From the NCBI GenBank assembly GCA_963575745.1, contig CAUYUJ010019370.1, positions 573,703 through 637,702 of the forward strand: 64,000 bases of DNA, in the 5' to 3' direction. Every line of letters starts with the position of its first letter. Within the stretch, counting starts at the first letter, position 1. Below are positions 42,423 through 54,134 of the stretch, piece by piece. Origin of the DNA: Prorocentrum cordatum (Eukaryota; Sar; Dinophyceae; Prorocentrales; Prorocentraceae). A model generated the notes under the pieces. It did no database searches. It saw only the letters and a list, made by a program, of their open reading frames with translations, and was not told the origin of the DNA. Both the position numbers and the translations under genes were made by a program.

Positions 42423-43740
42423 TATCGAAGACGCCTACGGTGAATCACCGCCGCCCCCTGAGCTCTGCCGAGCTATCGGACCATGTGCTCCCCCAGCCGC
42501 TGTGGAAACCCTTCGGGGAACATTTGGGGGAGGATGGCGGGGAAGATCAGGAGGAGGATGAGGAGAACGAGGAGGAGGAGCAGGAGGAAGAGGAGGAGGA
42601 GGAGGGGACAACTTGAGAGACTCTGGGGGCACTTTTGGGGCACTCTTGGAGCCTCTTGGGAGCTTCCTAGGAGCCTCTTGGATGCATTTTTAGGGCCTCC
42701 TTGGGCCTCTTCGGGGCCTTCGGGGGCTTCTCGGGGGCCTCTAGGTCGTTTTAAAACATTCCTGGCCCGTCTGACGCCGTCGGAAGCCGTCTTGGGGGCC
42801 TCTCTGGGCCGACTTGAAACTTCTTGGGATGGTCTAGGGCCGTCTTGGAGGCCATCTTGGGCTTCTTGGAGGCCTCGTGGGCCGTCTTGGAGCCCTCTTA
42901 GGGGCCGTCTTGGGGGCCTCTGGGGCCGTTCTTGGGCCATCCTGGAGGCATCTTGGACGATCTTGGGGCGATCTTTGGGAGCTCTTGGGCCGTCTCGTGC
43001 CGTCGGAAGACCGACAAAAGCAAATGCCAAAATCCTTGAACAACCTAAGGACCATCAATGGCTTGTGCCTCTTCGGGCCTTTCTAGATGCCCTTTGGGAG
43101 GCCTCTGGGACCGTCTTGAATACCTACTCGGGACATCTCGGGTCGTCTTCGAGCCACCTTTGACTGTCTTGGTTAGCTCCTGGCCCGCCTGACGCCGTCG
43201 GAAGTTGTCTTGGGAGCCTCTCTGGGCCGACTTGAGGCCCTCTTGTTGTGGTCCAGGGCCGTCCTGGAGGCCATCTTGGGTGTCTTGGAGGCCTCTTGGG
43301 CCGTCTTGGAGCCCTCTTGGGGCCGTCTTGGGGGCTTCTGGGGCCGTTCTTGGGCCATCCTGGAGGCCTCTTGGACGATCTTGGGGTGATCTTTGGGGGC
43401 TCTTGGGCCGTCTCGTACCATCGGAAGGCCGACAGTACGCAAATGCCAAAATCCTTACACCTACAGCCTAAGGGACATCAATGATTTGGGCCTTTGCGGG
43501 CCTTTCTGGAGGCCCTCGTGGAGGCCTCTTGGGCCGCCTGGGCGGCCTCTTCGGGGCCTCTTGGGCCGTCTGCCGTCATCTTGAGGCCGCCTTGGTGGCT
43601 TCTTGGGCGAGCTTGGAGGCATCTTTGACTCCCTTGGGCCGTCTTCGAGGCCATCTTGGACCATCTTGGGCGAACTTGGCGGTCACCTTGGCCGTCTTGG
43701 AGGCCGTCTTGGACCATCTTAGAGCCATCTGGACCGGGAC
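42423..43740 (+). repeat. Composite 11-nt-motif array with head type 1, higher-order period about 418 bp
   Basis: Head type 1 at 42423-42530 (ATCGAAGACGCCTACGGTGA through AAACCCTTCGGGGAACATTT), a GAG tract (42545-42605), then the array. A non-periodic spacer with GCAAATGCCAAAATCCTT occurs at about 43018 and 43438, giving a unit of about 420 bp. Confidence 0.85.
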
Positions 43741-43789
43741 AAATGTGGCAACCACCTCTTCCGCGTGGCTGGCGAGCTGGCCTGGAGAC

Positions 43790-44910
43790 CCAGGGCTTTC
43801 TGTTGTTCCAATTGAATAGAGCACCGCGGTCGCGTCCTTGTTCGCCTCCCGCCTCCCGCCTCCCGCCCTCCCTCCTTCTTGTCTCCTCTTGCCTTGCCTG
43901 GGGGCTGCGATCTGCGAAATTGTCGCCACTTTCGGGGGCTGCTGGTGGGTCCAGCGGAGTGGGGCACCGCGCGGATCTGAGCGGGACCTTGCCGTTCCTG
44001 GTGGGCTGCGATCTGCGAGGCTGTCGCCACTTTCGAGGGCTGCCGGTGGGCCCAGCGGAGTGAGGCACCGCGCGGATCTGAGCGAGACCTCCCCGTCCCT
44101 GGGGGACTGCGATCTGCGAGGCTGTCGCCACTTTCGAGGGCTGCTGGTGGGCCCAGCGGAGTGAGGCACCGCGCGGATCTGAGCGAGACCTCCCCGTCCC
44201 TGGGGGGCTGCGATCTGCGAAAATGTCGCCACTTTCGAGGGCTGCTGGTGAGTGGTCCAGCGGAGCGAGGCACCGCGCAGATCTGAGCAAGACCTCCCCG
44301 TCCCTGGTGGGCTGCGATCTGCGAAATTGTCGCCACTTTCGAGGGCTGCGCGGATCCGAGCGAGACTTCCCCGTCCTTGGTGGGCTGCGATCTGCGAGGC
44401 TGTCGCCACTTTCGAGAGCTACTGGTGGGCCCAGCGGAGTGAGGCACCGCGCGGATCTGAGCGAGACCTCCCCGTCCCTGGTGGGCTGCGATCTGCGAGG
44501 CTGTCGTCACTTTCGAGGGTTGCCTGTGGGTCCAGCGGATTGAGGCACCGCGCGGGTCTGAGCAAGAGCTCCCCGTTCCTGGGGGGCTGCGATCTGCGAG
44601 GCTGCCGCCACGTTTGAGGGCTGCTGGTGGGCTCGCCACTTTCGAAGGCTGCTGGTGGGTCAAGCGCAGTGAGGCACTGCGCAGGTTTGAGCGGGACCTC
44701 GCCGTCCCTGGGGGACATGTCATGTTGTTGTTGCCCCGCCGAAGTTTCAAGCCCCTTGCCCACCGTCTCATTGTGGACCTTGCGTCTTCCGAAGTGACCC
44801 AGGGGTTCACTTAGTTTCTCATAGTTGTTCCCTTGATTGGGGACCTACGAACCTTCCGAATGCCGCTCGCAGAAGTATATGCGTCCATGTCACGTCGCCG
44901 CCTTCTCGTC
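43790..44910 (-). repeat. 100-bp minisatellite element, inverted copy
   Basis: Reverse complement of the element at 17410-18420, including both flanks: GAGCACCGCGGTCGCGTCC plus CGCCTCCCGCCTCCCGCC at the left, and CTCGCAGAAGTATATGCGTC at the right. Units are about 100 bp with TGCGATCTGCGAGGCTGTCG and CCACTTTCGAGGGCTGCTGG. Confidence 0.9.
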
Positions 44911-44999
44911 AAATCTCCCAAGCTACTCCTGCACCGCGTTTCTTAGGGATTGGGTACGTCGCCAGGGTAATTCTTGCAAGCGAAAAATGAACCAATATA

Positions 45000-45087
45000 G
45001 ATACATTTATATTTACATATATACATAGATATACATATGTGTATATATATACTTATATATATACACATATGTCTATATATATATATG

Positions 45088-45119
<32 letters not shown>

Positions 45120-45120
45120 G
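45000..45120. repeat. TA/CATA microsatellite
   Basis: TATATACATATA-type tract. Plus-oriented 11-nt-motif arrays lie on its left and minus-oriented ones on its right. Confidence 0.9.
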
Positions 45121-45189
45121 AAATGGGGAGGGGGTCCTGGACCAGGGGGGGGCTCACTTTGCCCAGTGGCTGTGGTCACCCCCCCGCCG

Positions 45190-45765
45190 GAGACGCCAGG
45201 ACGCTCCCAGGACCATCTAAAATTGCTCCAGGACGCCCTCAGGACAGCACAAGAGAGGTCCGAAGCGGCCCGGGAGCACTCCAAGACGGTTAAAAAGCTG
45301 CCAAGACGGTTAAAGACAGCACTCCCGGGAGGGGCCCAAGAGGGAATTGCCATTGATTTTTAGGAGGTTTTTGAAGGGTTTTGGCGTTCTCCCCAGTTCG
45401 GCTTCCAGACGCTCCAAGACGGCCCAAGACTCTTGGGCCTCAAGACGAGCCAAGAGGCCCCCAAGAGACCACCGAGACAGCCCAAGAGGGCCCCAAGATG
45501 GCCCAGGAAGCTTCCAAGACGGCCCAAAGGCGCTCCCAGAACACTCCTCTAGAGGAGCCCCAAGTGGGGAACACGAACTGACATTTCGAGCCCTGGCCCA
45601 CCAGAAGCTCCCAAGAGGCCCCCAGGAGTCCGCAAGAGGCCTCGAGAGGCCCCCAGGAAGCTCCAAGAGGCCTCCAAAAGGCGCCGAAAGGGCACCGCAA
45701 GGCTCCCAAGAGACTTCCACCAGGCCCCAATAGGCAGCCACGAAGTACCCAAGAGGTTTTCGAGA
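45190..45765 (-). repeat. 11-nt-motif array, minus orientation
   Basis: CCAAGAGGCCCCCAAGAG, CCAAGACGGCCCAAGA units. A spacer near 45345-45400 (TTGCCATTGATTTTTAGGAG) corresponds to the reverse of the higher-order spacer in the plus arrays. Confidence 0.85.
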
Positions 45766-45904
45766 GCTTTACAGGATGCCCCCGACAGACTTCGCACATC
45801 CCTACAGGCATCCAGCAGGACACTGGCCCATCACCCAGGCATGCTGGCCTCAGGCGCACAACCCAAGTCCCCCAGACAGCTCCCGAGTTCGGCGGGGGAG
45901 CTTC

Positions 45905-46061
45905 GGAGACGACGGTGACGAAGATGATGACGATGATGACGACTATTATGAAGTTGACGACGACGATGATGATGATGAGGAGAAGAAGATGATGATGATG
46001 ATGATGATGATGATGTTGACAGTGGGAATGATGATGATGGTGATCGTAATGTGGGTGATGG

Positions 46062-46102
<41 letters not shown>

Positions 46103-46550
46103 GTGGTGATGCTGACGATCATGATGACGATGGCGGTGATGCCGTTGAGGATGGTGATGCTGATGATCATTATGATGATGCTGGTGATGGTCAGGATGAC
46201 AACGCAGATGCTGATAATAATGGTGGCGATGCTGCTTATGGTGCTTGTGATGCAGGAGTGGGCGGATGATGGAGATGATGACGATGATGATGACGATAAC
46301 GATGACGACGATCACGACGACCACGACGATAATGATGACGATGGTGATGATGAGGATGATTATGTTGATAATTCAGGTGACGATGATGACGACGATGGCG
46401 ATGATGACGATGGTGATGACGATGTTGCTGCTGATGGTGGTGATGGTGACGATTGTGATGATGGTGATGGTCATGGTGATGATGACGATGCCGCTGACGA
46501 TGACGCCGGATATGATGATGATCAGGATGGCGATGATGACGATGACGATT
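45905..46550. repeat. GAT satellite, 0.65 kb
   Basis: GAT with GAC and GTT variants, ending 8 bp before the first hairpin of the pair at 46558. Confidence 0.95.
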
Positions 46551-46557
46551 ATCTTAG

Positions 46558-46657
46558 CTAGAATTTGAGCGCGCGCGAAGCGCGCGCGATGGTTCTAGCA
46601 TATATATATATATGTGCTAGAACCATCGCGCGAGCTTCGCGCGCGCTCAAGTTCTAG
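46558..46657. repeat. Two 41-nt hairpin elements head to head around (TA)n
   Basis: Copy 2 (46558-46598) and copy 3 (46617-46657, reverse orientation) are separated by 18 bp of CATATATATATATATGTG. Copy 3 has one base change in the GC stem (GCGCGAGC). The 100-bp unit is itself a near-perfect palindrome. Confidence 0.85.
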
Positions 46658-46940
46658 CTCGGCTTGATAGGCTAACTCATGTCATCTCATTTGGGTCGCT
46701 TCTTGCGTCCAGGTATTCTCTTAGAGGCCCTGCGCAAGCCTCGGAATCGCATAGAAGGGGGAACGCGGAAACGCAGAAATCATTCATTTCTTTCAGGTAC
46801 GCAACAATTTGGGGCCCTCAAAGGCTTCCTGGGTTTTTTTGGGGGAGGTGAGGGGGGTCTGAATTGTGTTCCGTTGTGCAAGAGCAGACCGGGGGCCAAA
46901 CTTGAAAATAAGCAGGAATTGTAGAATTTCCATGTTTTTT
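46617..46940 (-). repeat. Dispersed segment ending in the hairpin (copy 2, inverted)
   Basis: Reverse complement of 5115-5431 with the same order of shared blocks; the hairpin is at the same end. The frames here are not protein-like. Confidence 0.7.
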
Positions 46941-47029
46941 CCAGTTCCTCGGCGCTGTTCGGTGCTGTTTTTTGTTTGTGCCTCGCGGGTTTTGTTAGCA
47001 GGGCCCCTCAGGGGTGTGGGATCTTCCGG

Positions 47030-49230
47030 ACCCCCTGGGGGTTCTGGAGGCCTCCTGGAGGCCTGGAGAGCCGTCGGAAGGGTGTCGCGGGCTGCGCGGG
47101 AGCGTGTTGGGCCGTCCTTTACGTTCTGGGGGCTCCTTGGGGTCATCATGGGCTGTCCTTCGGCGACTTGGGGTCTCCCCCCAGGAAACCGGGAGGCGCA
47201 GTACCGGCCAGATGTCAGGGGATGTGTAGGACCCCCGAGTAGGAGTCCCACTTGAAAAAAAAGGGGATTCTGGGAATTCTCTGTTTTTCAAAATCCTCGA
47301 TCTTCGAGGGTTGGAAGCGGGAAAACGCGCGAAGGCGAAAAACATTCAAAAAACCATGGGACATCAACGATTTTACCCTGCTCTCGCAGCTCTCTTGGGC
47401 TGTTCTTGGAGCCTCGTCGGGGTCTTTCTGGGGCCTATCAAGGATCGGGGGTGTGTTGGGGGCCTCTGGGTGGTCCCGGAGGCCTTTCGGAGGTCTCTGG
47501 AAGCCTCCTGCTCCCGCTCTTGGCCCCATCTTGGGCCTGTTCTGCGGTGGTCTGGGGCTGTCCTGGGCGCCTCGGCAGTCTTGGAGCCTTCTTGGCCCGT
47601 CTTGGGGCCGTCCTGAGGGTCTCTTGGGTGGTCTTGGGGCGGTCTTGGGAGCCTCGTCGGCGCTCTTGGACCGTTGGAAGCTCGAAAACGCGAGAAACCA
47701 AAGCACATTGAACAAACAAACAACATAAAATCTACGATTTTGGCCTCTTCGGGCCGTCCCAGGACGCCTCTCGGACCTCTCTTGAGGTCTCTTGGAGGTT
47801 ACCTGGGAGCCTCGCGAGCCGTCGAAAGGCTGACTTGGGCTGCTTGGCAGCGTTTTGGGCTACCCTTTCGCATTCTGGGGGCTCCTGGGAGGCGTCTCGG
47901 GCCCTCCTGTAGCGCTGTGGAGGCCCCCCGGAACGCCCGGGGGAGCGGTACCGGGAGCGTTCCCGAGATGTCACGGGGAGGTGTGGCACCCGGGGCTGGG
48001 GGGTGCTCTATTGGGGTGGCTCTTGGGGCGTCTTCGGGGCCTCTTTTGGTGTTTTTTCGGGTCTCATGGGGGCCTCTTGGGGAATGGGCGCTTCTTGGAG
48101 CCTATTGGGGTCTCCTGGGGGTCTTGGGCCAAAAGGCGCGAATTTCCGGTTCGTCCCCGTCTTGGGCGCCGCCTTCCGCCTTGGCCCCCTCGTGGGCCGT
48201 CTTGGAGCCCTCTTGGGGGCATCCTCGACCATCTTGGGTGCCTCTTGGGCCGTCTTGGGCGCAGTGGAAGCCCAAAAGGCGAACACGCCAAACATAGCAG
48301 TTTTTCTTATTAGGAAATCGACGATGTTTGCTTAATTATGTGGGGCTCTGTTGGGGTGCCTCTTGGGAGCCTCCTGGGGGTCTCTTGGGGGCCTCTTGGG
48401 GCCTCTGGGGGGCCTCTTGGGGCCTCCTGGGGACCTCTTGGGGCCTCCTGGGGGCCTCTGGAGCCGAAAGCTCGGAATATGAATATGATTGTGCACCTCT
48501 GGGACCCCTCTGGGGCTCGTCCTGGGGCTCTCTTGGGCTGTCTTGGGGGCCTCTCGGGCCGTCTTGGGACCCTCTTGGGGTCGTCTTGGAGCCCTCTTGG
48601 GAGCCTGTGGTGCAGTCTTGGGGACCTCTTGGGCCGTCTTGGACGCAGTGGACGGCCAAAAGGCGAACACGCCAAACTTAGCAGTTCCCCCATCGGAAAT
48701 CACATATTTTTGCTTATTGGACCACTCTCGGGGTGCCTCTTGGGGCGTCTTCGAAACCGCTTTTGGTGTTTTTTCTAATCTCAGGGGGGCCTCTTGGGGC
48801 GTCTGGGCCCCTTCTTGCAGCCTCTTGGGGTCTCCTGGGGTCTCTTGTGCCAAAAGGCTAGAATTTCCGGTTCCTCGTCCCCGTCTTGGGCGCCGCCTTG
48901 GGGCGTTCGTGGGCAGTTTGGGCGCCTCGTGGGCCGTCTTGCCCCCCTGTGGGCCTTCTTGGGCCCTCTTGGGAGCATCCTCGACCGGCATAGGTGCCTT
49001 TGGGGCCGTCTTGGACGCAGTGGACGCCCAGAAGGCAAACACGCACAAAAAATAGCAGTTTCCCCATAGGAAATCCACGATTTCTGCTTATTGGGCCTCT
49101 CTCGGTGTGCCTCTCGGGGCGTCTTCGGGGCCTTCGGGGGCCTTCTTCGCGTCATGGGAGTCGTCTTGAAAGGCGTCTGGAGCCATCGCTGCGGCCTCCT
49201 GGGGCCTCCCTGCAGCCTCTTGGGGCCCTG
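47030..49230 (+). repeat. 11-nt-motif array with 366-388 bp higher-order units
   Basis: Units CTTGGGGGCCTC, GGCCGTCTTGG and similar. A spacer with CCCAAAAGGCGAACACGCCA recurs near 48265, 48653 and (variant) 49024, so units are 366-388 bp. Earlier spacers (47290-47380 and 47675-47745) are more diverged. Open frames such as GPSWGRLGALLG on plus and RRPQDGPRGLQD on minus run through the whole block. Confidence 0.9.
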
Positions 49231-49278
49231 TTGGCCCCAGGTCGCCGAAACCCCGTAAACAAACAGGGAAAACGACGC

Positions 49279-49765
<487 letters not shown>

Positions 49766-51020
49766 GCAGCCTTGGGGCCGCACAGAAGGCCGCCAGAAGG
49801 CGCCAAGGAAGCCCCAAGAGGCTCCAGAACAGACCCGGGACGCCCGAAGGTCGCTCCCAGACGCCCAACATGGCCTCCAAGGCAGCTTCAGAAGCCCCCA
49901 AGACACCCCAAGCGATCCCCAATAGGGCCCCAAAGAGAGCCCCAAGGGGCCAAAATTGCCCCATTGCTTTTTTGTAAAACGTATACTTTTGACATATTGC
50001 TTGTTTTCGCTGTCGGTCCGTGCTTGACGACCTCAGAAGCTCCCAAGACCGCCCCAATACGGCCCAGGACGCGCCACAGAGGGCCCAAATACAGCCCCAG
50101 AAATCTCCAGGACGGCCCACGAAGGGCCCAAGACGGCCCAAGAGAGTCCCCAAGACGGGCCCGAGAGGGCCCCAGAGGAGGAAAACCACCATCGACTTCC
50201 AAGTTTTCGACCCCAAGTGGCTCCAGGAGGCGCCGAGAAGCCCCCAAGAAGCGCCTGGAAGGCTCCCCAAAGCACCCCAAGACGCTCCAAGAGGCACCCA
50301 AAGAGAGCTCCAAGAAGCAAACATCGCCCCATTCCTTTTGGAAAGCGTATATGTTTCGTATGTTCGCCTGTTGGGCTGTCATCGCGCCCAAGACAGCCCA
50401 AGGAGTTCCCAAGACGGCCTAGGAGGCCCCCAAAAGAGCTCCAAGACGGGCCACGAGAAGCCCAGGACGGCCCAATGGACCCCCAAGACGGCCCGAAAGA
50501 GCCCCAAGACGCGCCCGAGAGGAGTCCCAGAGAAAGAAAGCCACTCTCGAATTCCGAGCTTTCGGCCACAAGAGATCCCAGGAGGCGCCGATACGCCCCC
50601 AAGAGGCCCCAAGCAGGCCCCCCAAAGCACCCCAAGATGCTCCAAGAGGCACCCCAAGAGAGCCCCAAGAAACTAAAATCCTTCCATTCCTATGGGGAAA
50701 CGTATATTTTTCGCATGCTCGCCACCTGGGCTGTCACCGCGTCCAAGACTGCCCAAGAGGCCCCCCCAAACGGCCTAGGAGGCCCCCAAGAAATCTCCAA
50801 GACGGCCCACGAGGAACGCAGGACGGCCCAATCGGCCCCCAAGACGGCCCAAGAGAAGTCTAAGAAGCGCCCGAGAGGGGTCCCAGAAGAAGACAGCCAC
50901 TTTCGATTTCCGAGCTTTCGGTCCCAGGAGGCGCCGATAGGCCCCCCAGAGGCCCCAAGAGGCCCCCCAAAGCACCCCAAGATGCACCCAGGAGGCCTCC
51001 AAGAGGCCCCCAAGAGGCTC
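49766..51020 (-). repeat. 11-nt-motif array, minus orientation, 360-bp higher-order units
   Basis: CCCCAAGACGGCCC and CCAAGAGGCACCC units. Spacers with CCATTCCTTTTGGAAA / CCATTCCTATGGGGAAA and CGTATA recur near 49962, 50328 and 50688, about 360 bp apart. Confidence 0.9.
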
Positions 51021-51196
51021 AGAACTTGGTTCTAATGCGCCGGCGAGAGAGGCATCCAAGATACCATGCGAACCTTCTCTCTGGGGCCGTAGGTGGATCT
51101 TCGTGTGGGCCAAGACCCGTGTCAGGGGTGTGCCGACTCGGGTGAATCGGATGCGAACATTGCCGGGGGCCGTGGGTTGAAGTCTATCAAGCATAG

Positions 51197-51256
51197 CTAG
51201 AACCTGAGCGCGCGCGAAGCGCGCGCGATGGTTCTAGTATGTATGTATATATATAT

Positions 51257-51300
<44 letters not shown>
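51197..51300. repeat. 41-nt hairpin element, copy 4, plus (TA)n
   Basis: Hairpin at 51197-51237, identical to copy 1 in all 41 positions, followed by TATGTATG and (TA)n to 51300. TATCAAGC just upstream matches the sequence beside copy 3. Confidence 0.85.
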
Positions 51301-51301
<1 letters not shown>

Positions 51302-51910
51302 TGGCAAGACCACATGGGGCGGCGGATCGAATAGCCTTCGGCCCATCCCGCCACCGAGCTTGGATCGGGGGTATGGAGCCTATTGGATGTTCGTTGTGGT
51401 ATCGTGGGAAGCCTCTAGAGGGCCTCTTGGAGGCAGTTCTGAAGCCTCTTAGGGGCCGTTTTGGGGCCTCTTGGGTCCCTCTTGGGGCCTCTTGGGGGTC
51501 TTTGGGGCCTCTTGGGCGCCCCTTGGGCGCCTCTTCGGGCCTCCTGGGGGCCTCTTGGGGCGGAAGGCACGGTTTTTCAGTTCGTGATTCCTTTCTTGGG
51601 CTCCTTTTGGGGCCGTCTTGGGGCTCTCTTGTACCGTCTTGGGGCCCCATTGGAGACCTCTTGAGCCGTCTTGGGGTGGTCTTGGTGGCCTCTCGGGCTG
51701 TCTTGGAGCGTCGGAAAGCAGAAAAGGCGAGGACGCCAAAATCAAGCAGCAATTCAATGATTGTGGCCTCTTGGCAGGCCTCTTGGGAGTCGTCTTGGAG
51801 GCCTCTCGGGCCGTCTTGAGGGGGTCATCTTCGGTGTCTCGGGGCCTTCTTGGGCCGTCTTGAGGGCCGCTTGAGGCGCTCTTGACCCGCCTTGGGACCC
51901 GCTTGGGCTC
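51301..51910 (+). repeat. 11-nt-motif array with head type 2
   Basis: Head type 2 at 51301-51356 (TGGCAAGACC, GGCGGATCGAATAGCCTTCG, ATCCCGCCACCG), then GGCCTCTTGGGGGC arrays. A spacer near 51705-51765 carries CGTCGGAAAGCAGAAAAGGC. Confidence 0.85.
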
Positions 51911-52554
51911 GAACAACTCACGCGAGAAGACGCGAGCAGGCCCAGGGAGCAAGCGCGAAGCCCAAGAAGATTTGGCAATTTGGGACCCACACCCCTTCAA
52001 GAATCCTCAGAGTGAGGCATGAGGCTCAGATGGTCAGACAAAGGACCCGAGGACACGCCAACTCCGTGCCCAAGGGCACGGTGGAGGATATACGGTCATC
52101 GTTTCAGGTGTGGGTTAATGTTGCTGGCTTGTTGCGTCCCTTCGATTCGAGCGAGGATCCGCTTGGATCTGCAGTCTTACAGTTTGGCTGACATGGTCTA
52201 CGTGTCGTCTGCCTTGCCTGCACCTTGGGCGCTGCGCGCTCGCCCGTACGACGCGCGGCCTGTCAATGGAAGTAGGGCGTCAGGCACGTTTGAAGGACCG
52301 GACCTCGCTCGTGCCCGGCTGCGCACGGACGGCCCCCTCGGGTTCTCCAGGCCCCCCGAGCAGTCCCAGCTGGCCTGGACGGGCCCCCGGAGTGGACGGG
52401 TGCGGTCCCAGCGCCCCAGCCTCTGGGGCGCTCCACGCCCCCGGAGAGCGCCGCGGGAGGCGGCGCCGTGGTGCTGCTGCCGCCCCGGGACTGGCGGAGG
52501 GGCCTGCTGAGGCCAGCTGTGACTGGTCGGGGTGGCGAGCCACGAGTGCCTGCG

Positions 52555-52800
52555 GGGGCTGTCGGTGCGCTAACCCGCGGCCTTACCTTCGGCAGCATCG
52601 TCATCCCACGCTCGCATCCTCGTTTGGCGGAGCTGTTGCTGCGGCTGCGTCGCCTCCAGGAGTTCCTGACGTTCTGCATCGACGGACTGCACGAGGACCT
52701 CAATAGGGTCACCGAGCCGCCGCCGCCGCTGTCCCCGGACCAGGAGAAGGAGGACGAGAGGCGCCCAGGGTTGCAAGGAAAACAAGATTGCCCTAACATT
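52555..52800 (+). pseudogene. Fragment of a ubiquitin carboxyl-terminal hydrolase (USP, peptidase C19)
   Basis: The plus frame contains QEFLTFCIDGLHEDLNRV (52657-52710), which matches the invariant USP core around QEFL...DGLHEDLNRV that follows the catalytic Cys box in the fold of these cysteine proteases. Family members remove ubiquitin from proteins. Upstream residues (SHPRLAELLLRLRR) and downstream (TEPPPPLSPDQEKEDE) read as protein, but the catalytic Cys box (GNTCYMNS type) is not found upstream and the His box is not found downstream. CTCCAG immediately precedes GAGTTC at 52660, so this may be one exon starting there. A fold-back element begins at 52801. It is either a single exon of a gene with distant exons or an inserted fragment. 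Confidence 0.5.
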
Positions 52801-52944
52801 AGCGTTCGGAGTTTCGCTCGGATGTCTCTGATCGGCGCCGGGGCCCCCTCTGACGGCGCCTCTGGCGCCGTCCTTGGCGCGCTCCGCGCGCCAGGGAGGG
52901 TGTCCAGCGCAGATCCAGGAAGTCCGAGCGGACCTCTGAAAGTT
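52801..52944. mobile_element. Fold-back (MITE-like) element, copy 3
   Basis: Left arm GTTCGGAGTTTCGCTCGGAT, right arm read back AACTTTCAGAGGTCCGCTCG; inner arms GATCGGCGCCGG and GATCTGCGCTGG. Centre GGCGCCTCTGGCGCC. The four bases directly before and after do not show a clear target duplication. Confidence 0.65.
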
Positions 52945-53110
52945 TATGCTTGTTTTATCCGTGAGGGCTTCGCCCCCTACCGCCAGCCCCCTCACTCTCA
53001 TAATGGGATATAACGGAGCCGCGTCGGTGCGTCTCGGCACTGCCTTGGCGCATCTGGGAACATCATGCGGGGGCGGATAGGAATCATCAGCGCATATTGA
53101 GACGTTAGCG

Positions 53111-53800
53111 TTATCGAAGACGCCTACGGCGAATCACCGCCGCCCCCTGCCTTTTTGGAAGCGCCTATGTGGCCGAACGTTGAGGCCAGACCTGCCAAGC
53201 TATCGGACCATGTGTTCCCCGAATCGGTTTGGAAAGCCTTCGGGGAACACGTGGGCATCTTGAAGGTCATCTTGGCCGTCTGGAGGCCATTTTGACCCTT
53301 TCGGGCCTTCTTGGAGGACGTCTTGGAGGGCTCTTGGGCCGTCTTCGAGGCCAGCTTGAGCGTCTTGGAGACCTCTTGGGCCGTCTTGGGGGCCTCTTTG
53401 GGCCGTGTCCTGGGCCTCTTGGGCGATCTTTGGGGGCACTTGGGCCGTCTCGGGCCGTCGGAAGGCAGAAAAAAAGCAAATGCCACAATCCTTCAAAAAC
53501 CAATGGGAAATCAATGATTTTGGCCTTTTCGAGTCTTCCTGGAGGCCCCCTTGGAGGCCTCTTGAGCCGTCTTGGGCCATCTTAGGGCCATTTTCGGCCT
53601 TCTTGGTGGGCTCCTGGTCCGTCGGACGCCGTCGGAAGCCGTTTGGGGGGCCTCTATGGGCCGACTTGGGGCCCTCTTGGAATGCTCCAGGGTCGTCTTG
53701 GAGGCCCATCTTGGGCGTCTTAAAGGCTTCCTGTGTCGTCTTGCTGGAGCGTTTTTGTCGGACCGTCTTGGGAGCCTCGTGGGGTCCGGGCGACCGCCCC
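53111..53800 (+). repeat. Composite 11-nt-motif array with head type 1
   Basis: Head type 1 at 53111-53256 (ATCGAAGACGCCTACGGCGA to AAAGCCTTCGGGGAACACGT) without the GAG tract seen in the other two, then the array. Spacer AGCAAATGCCACAATCCTTC at 53473 matches the 43-kb spacers. Confidence 0.85.
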
Positions 53801-54134
53801 AGGGAGTTCCGGCATCGTTGAGGGGGACCTTGCCGGGGTATTTCTCGTCCAGGGATCCCCAGGGGCTGTCCCGCGCGCGAATTAGGAGGTGTTTGCAACC
53901 TGTTTCCAGAGATCTTAGCACGCCTCTGGCCCGTCGGGCCGGCGAATTTTGCGGTACAGGTGTACAGGTATTGCGACGCCACCCGCACCAGGAAATCGTG
54001 TTTCGTCTTCAGGCCGCGCGTTGTGGGTCTTCGTTTGAGGCTATGCGCGCGTCGCTGTGACGCTCGGTCGCATGACGCCATAATTTTGCCGGTCTTGCCC
54101 CAGCGGTGTGGGTGGTCGGAGCCCTTCCACGTGG

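Noticed and set aside
42473-43163. GPSWGRLGALLG-type and PQDGPRGLQD-type repeat proteins
   Set aside because: Sense and antisense frames of the 11-nt-motif arrays are both open, as expected from the motif itself; the higher-order spacers interrupt any common frame.
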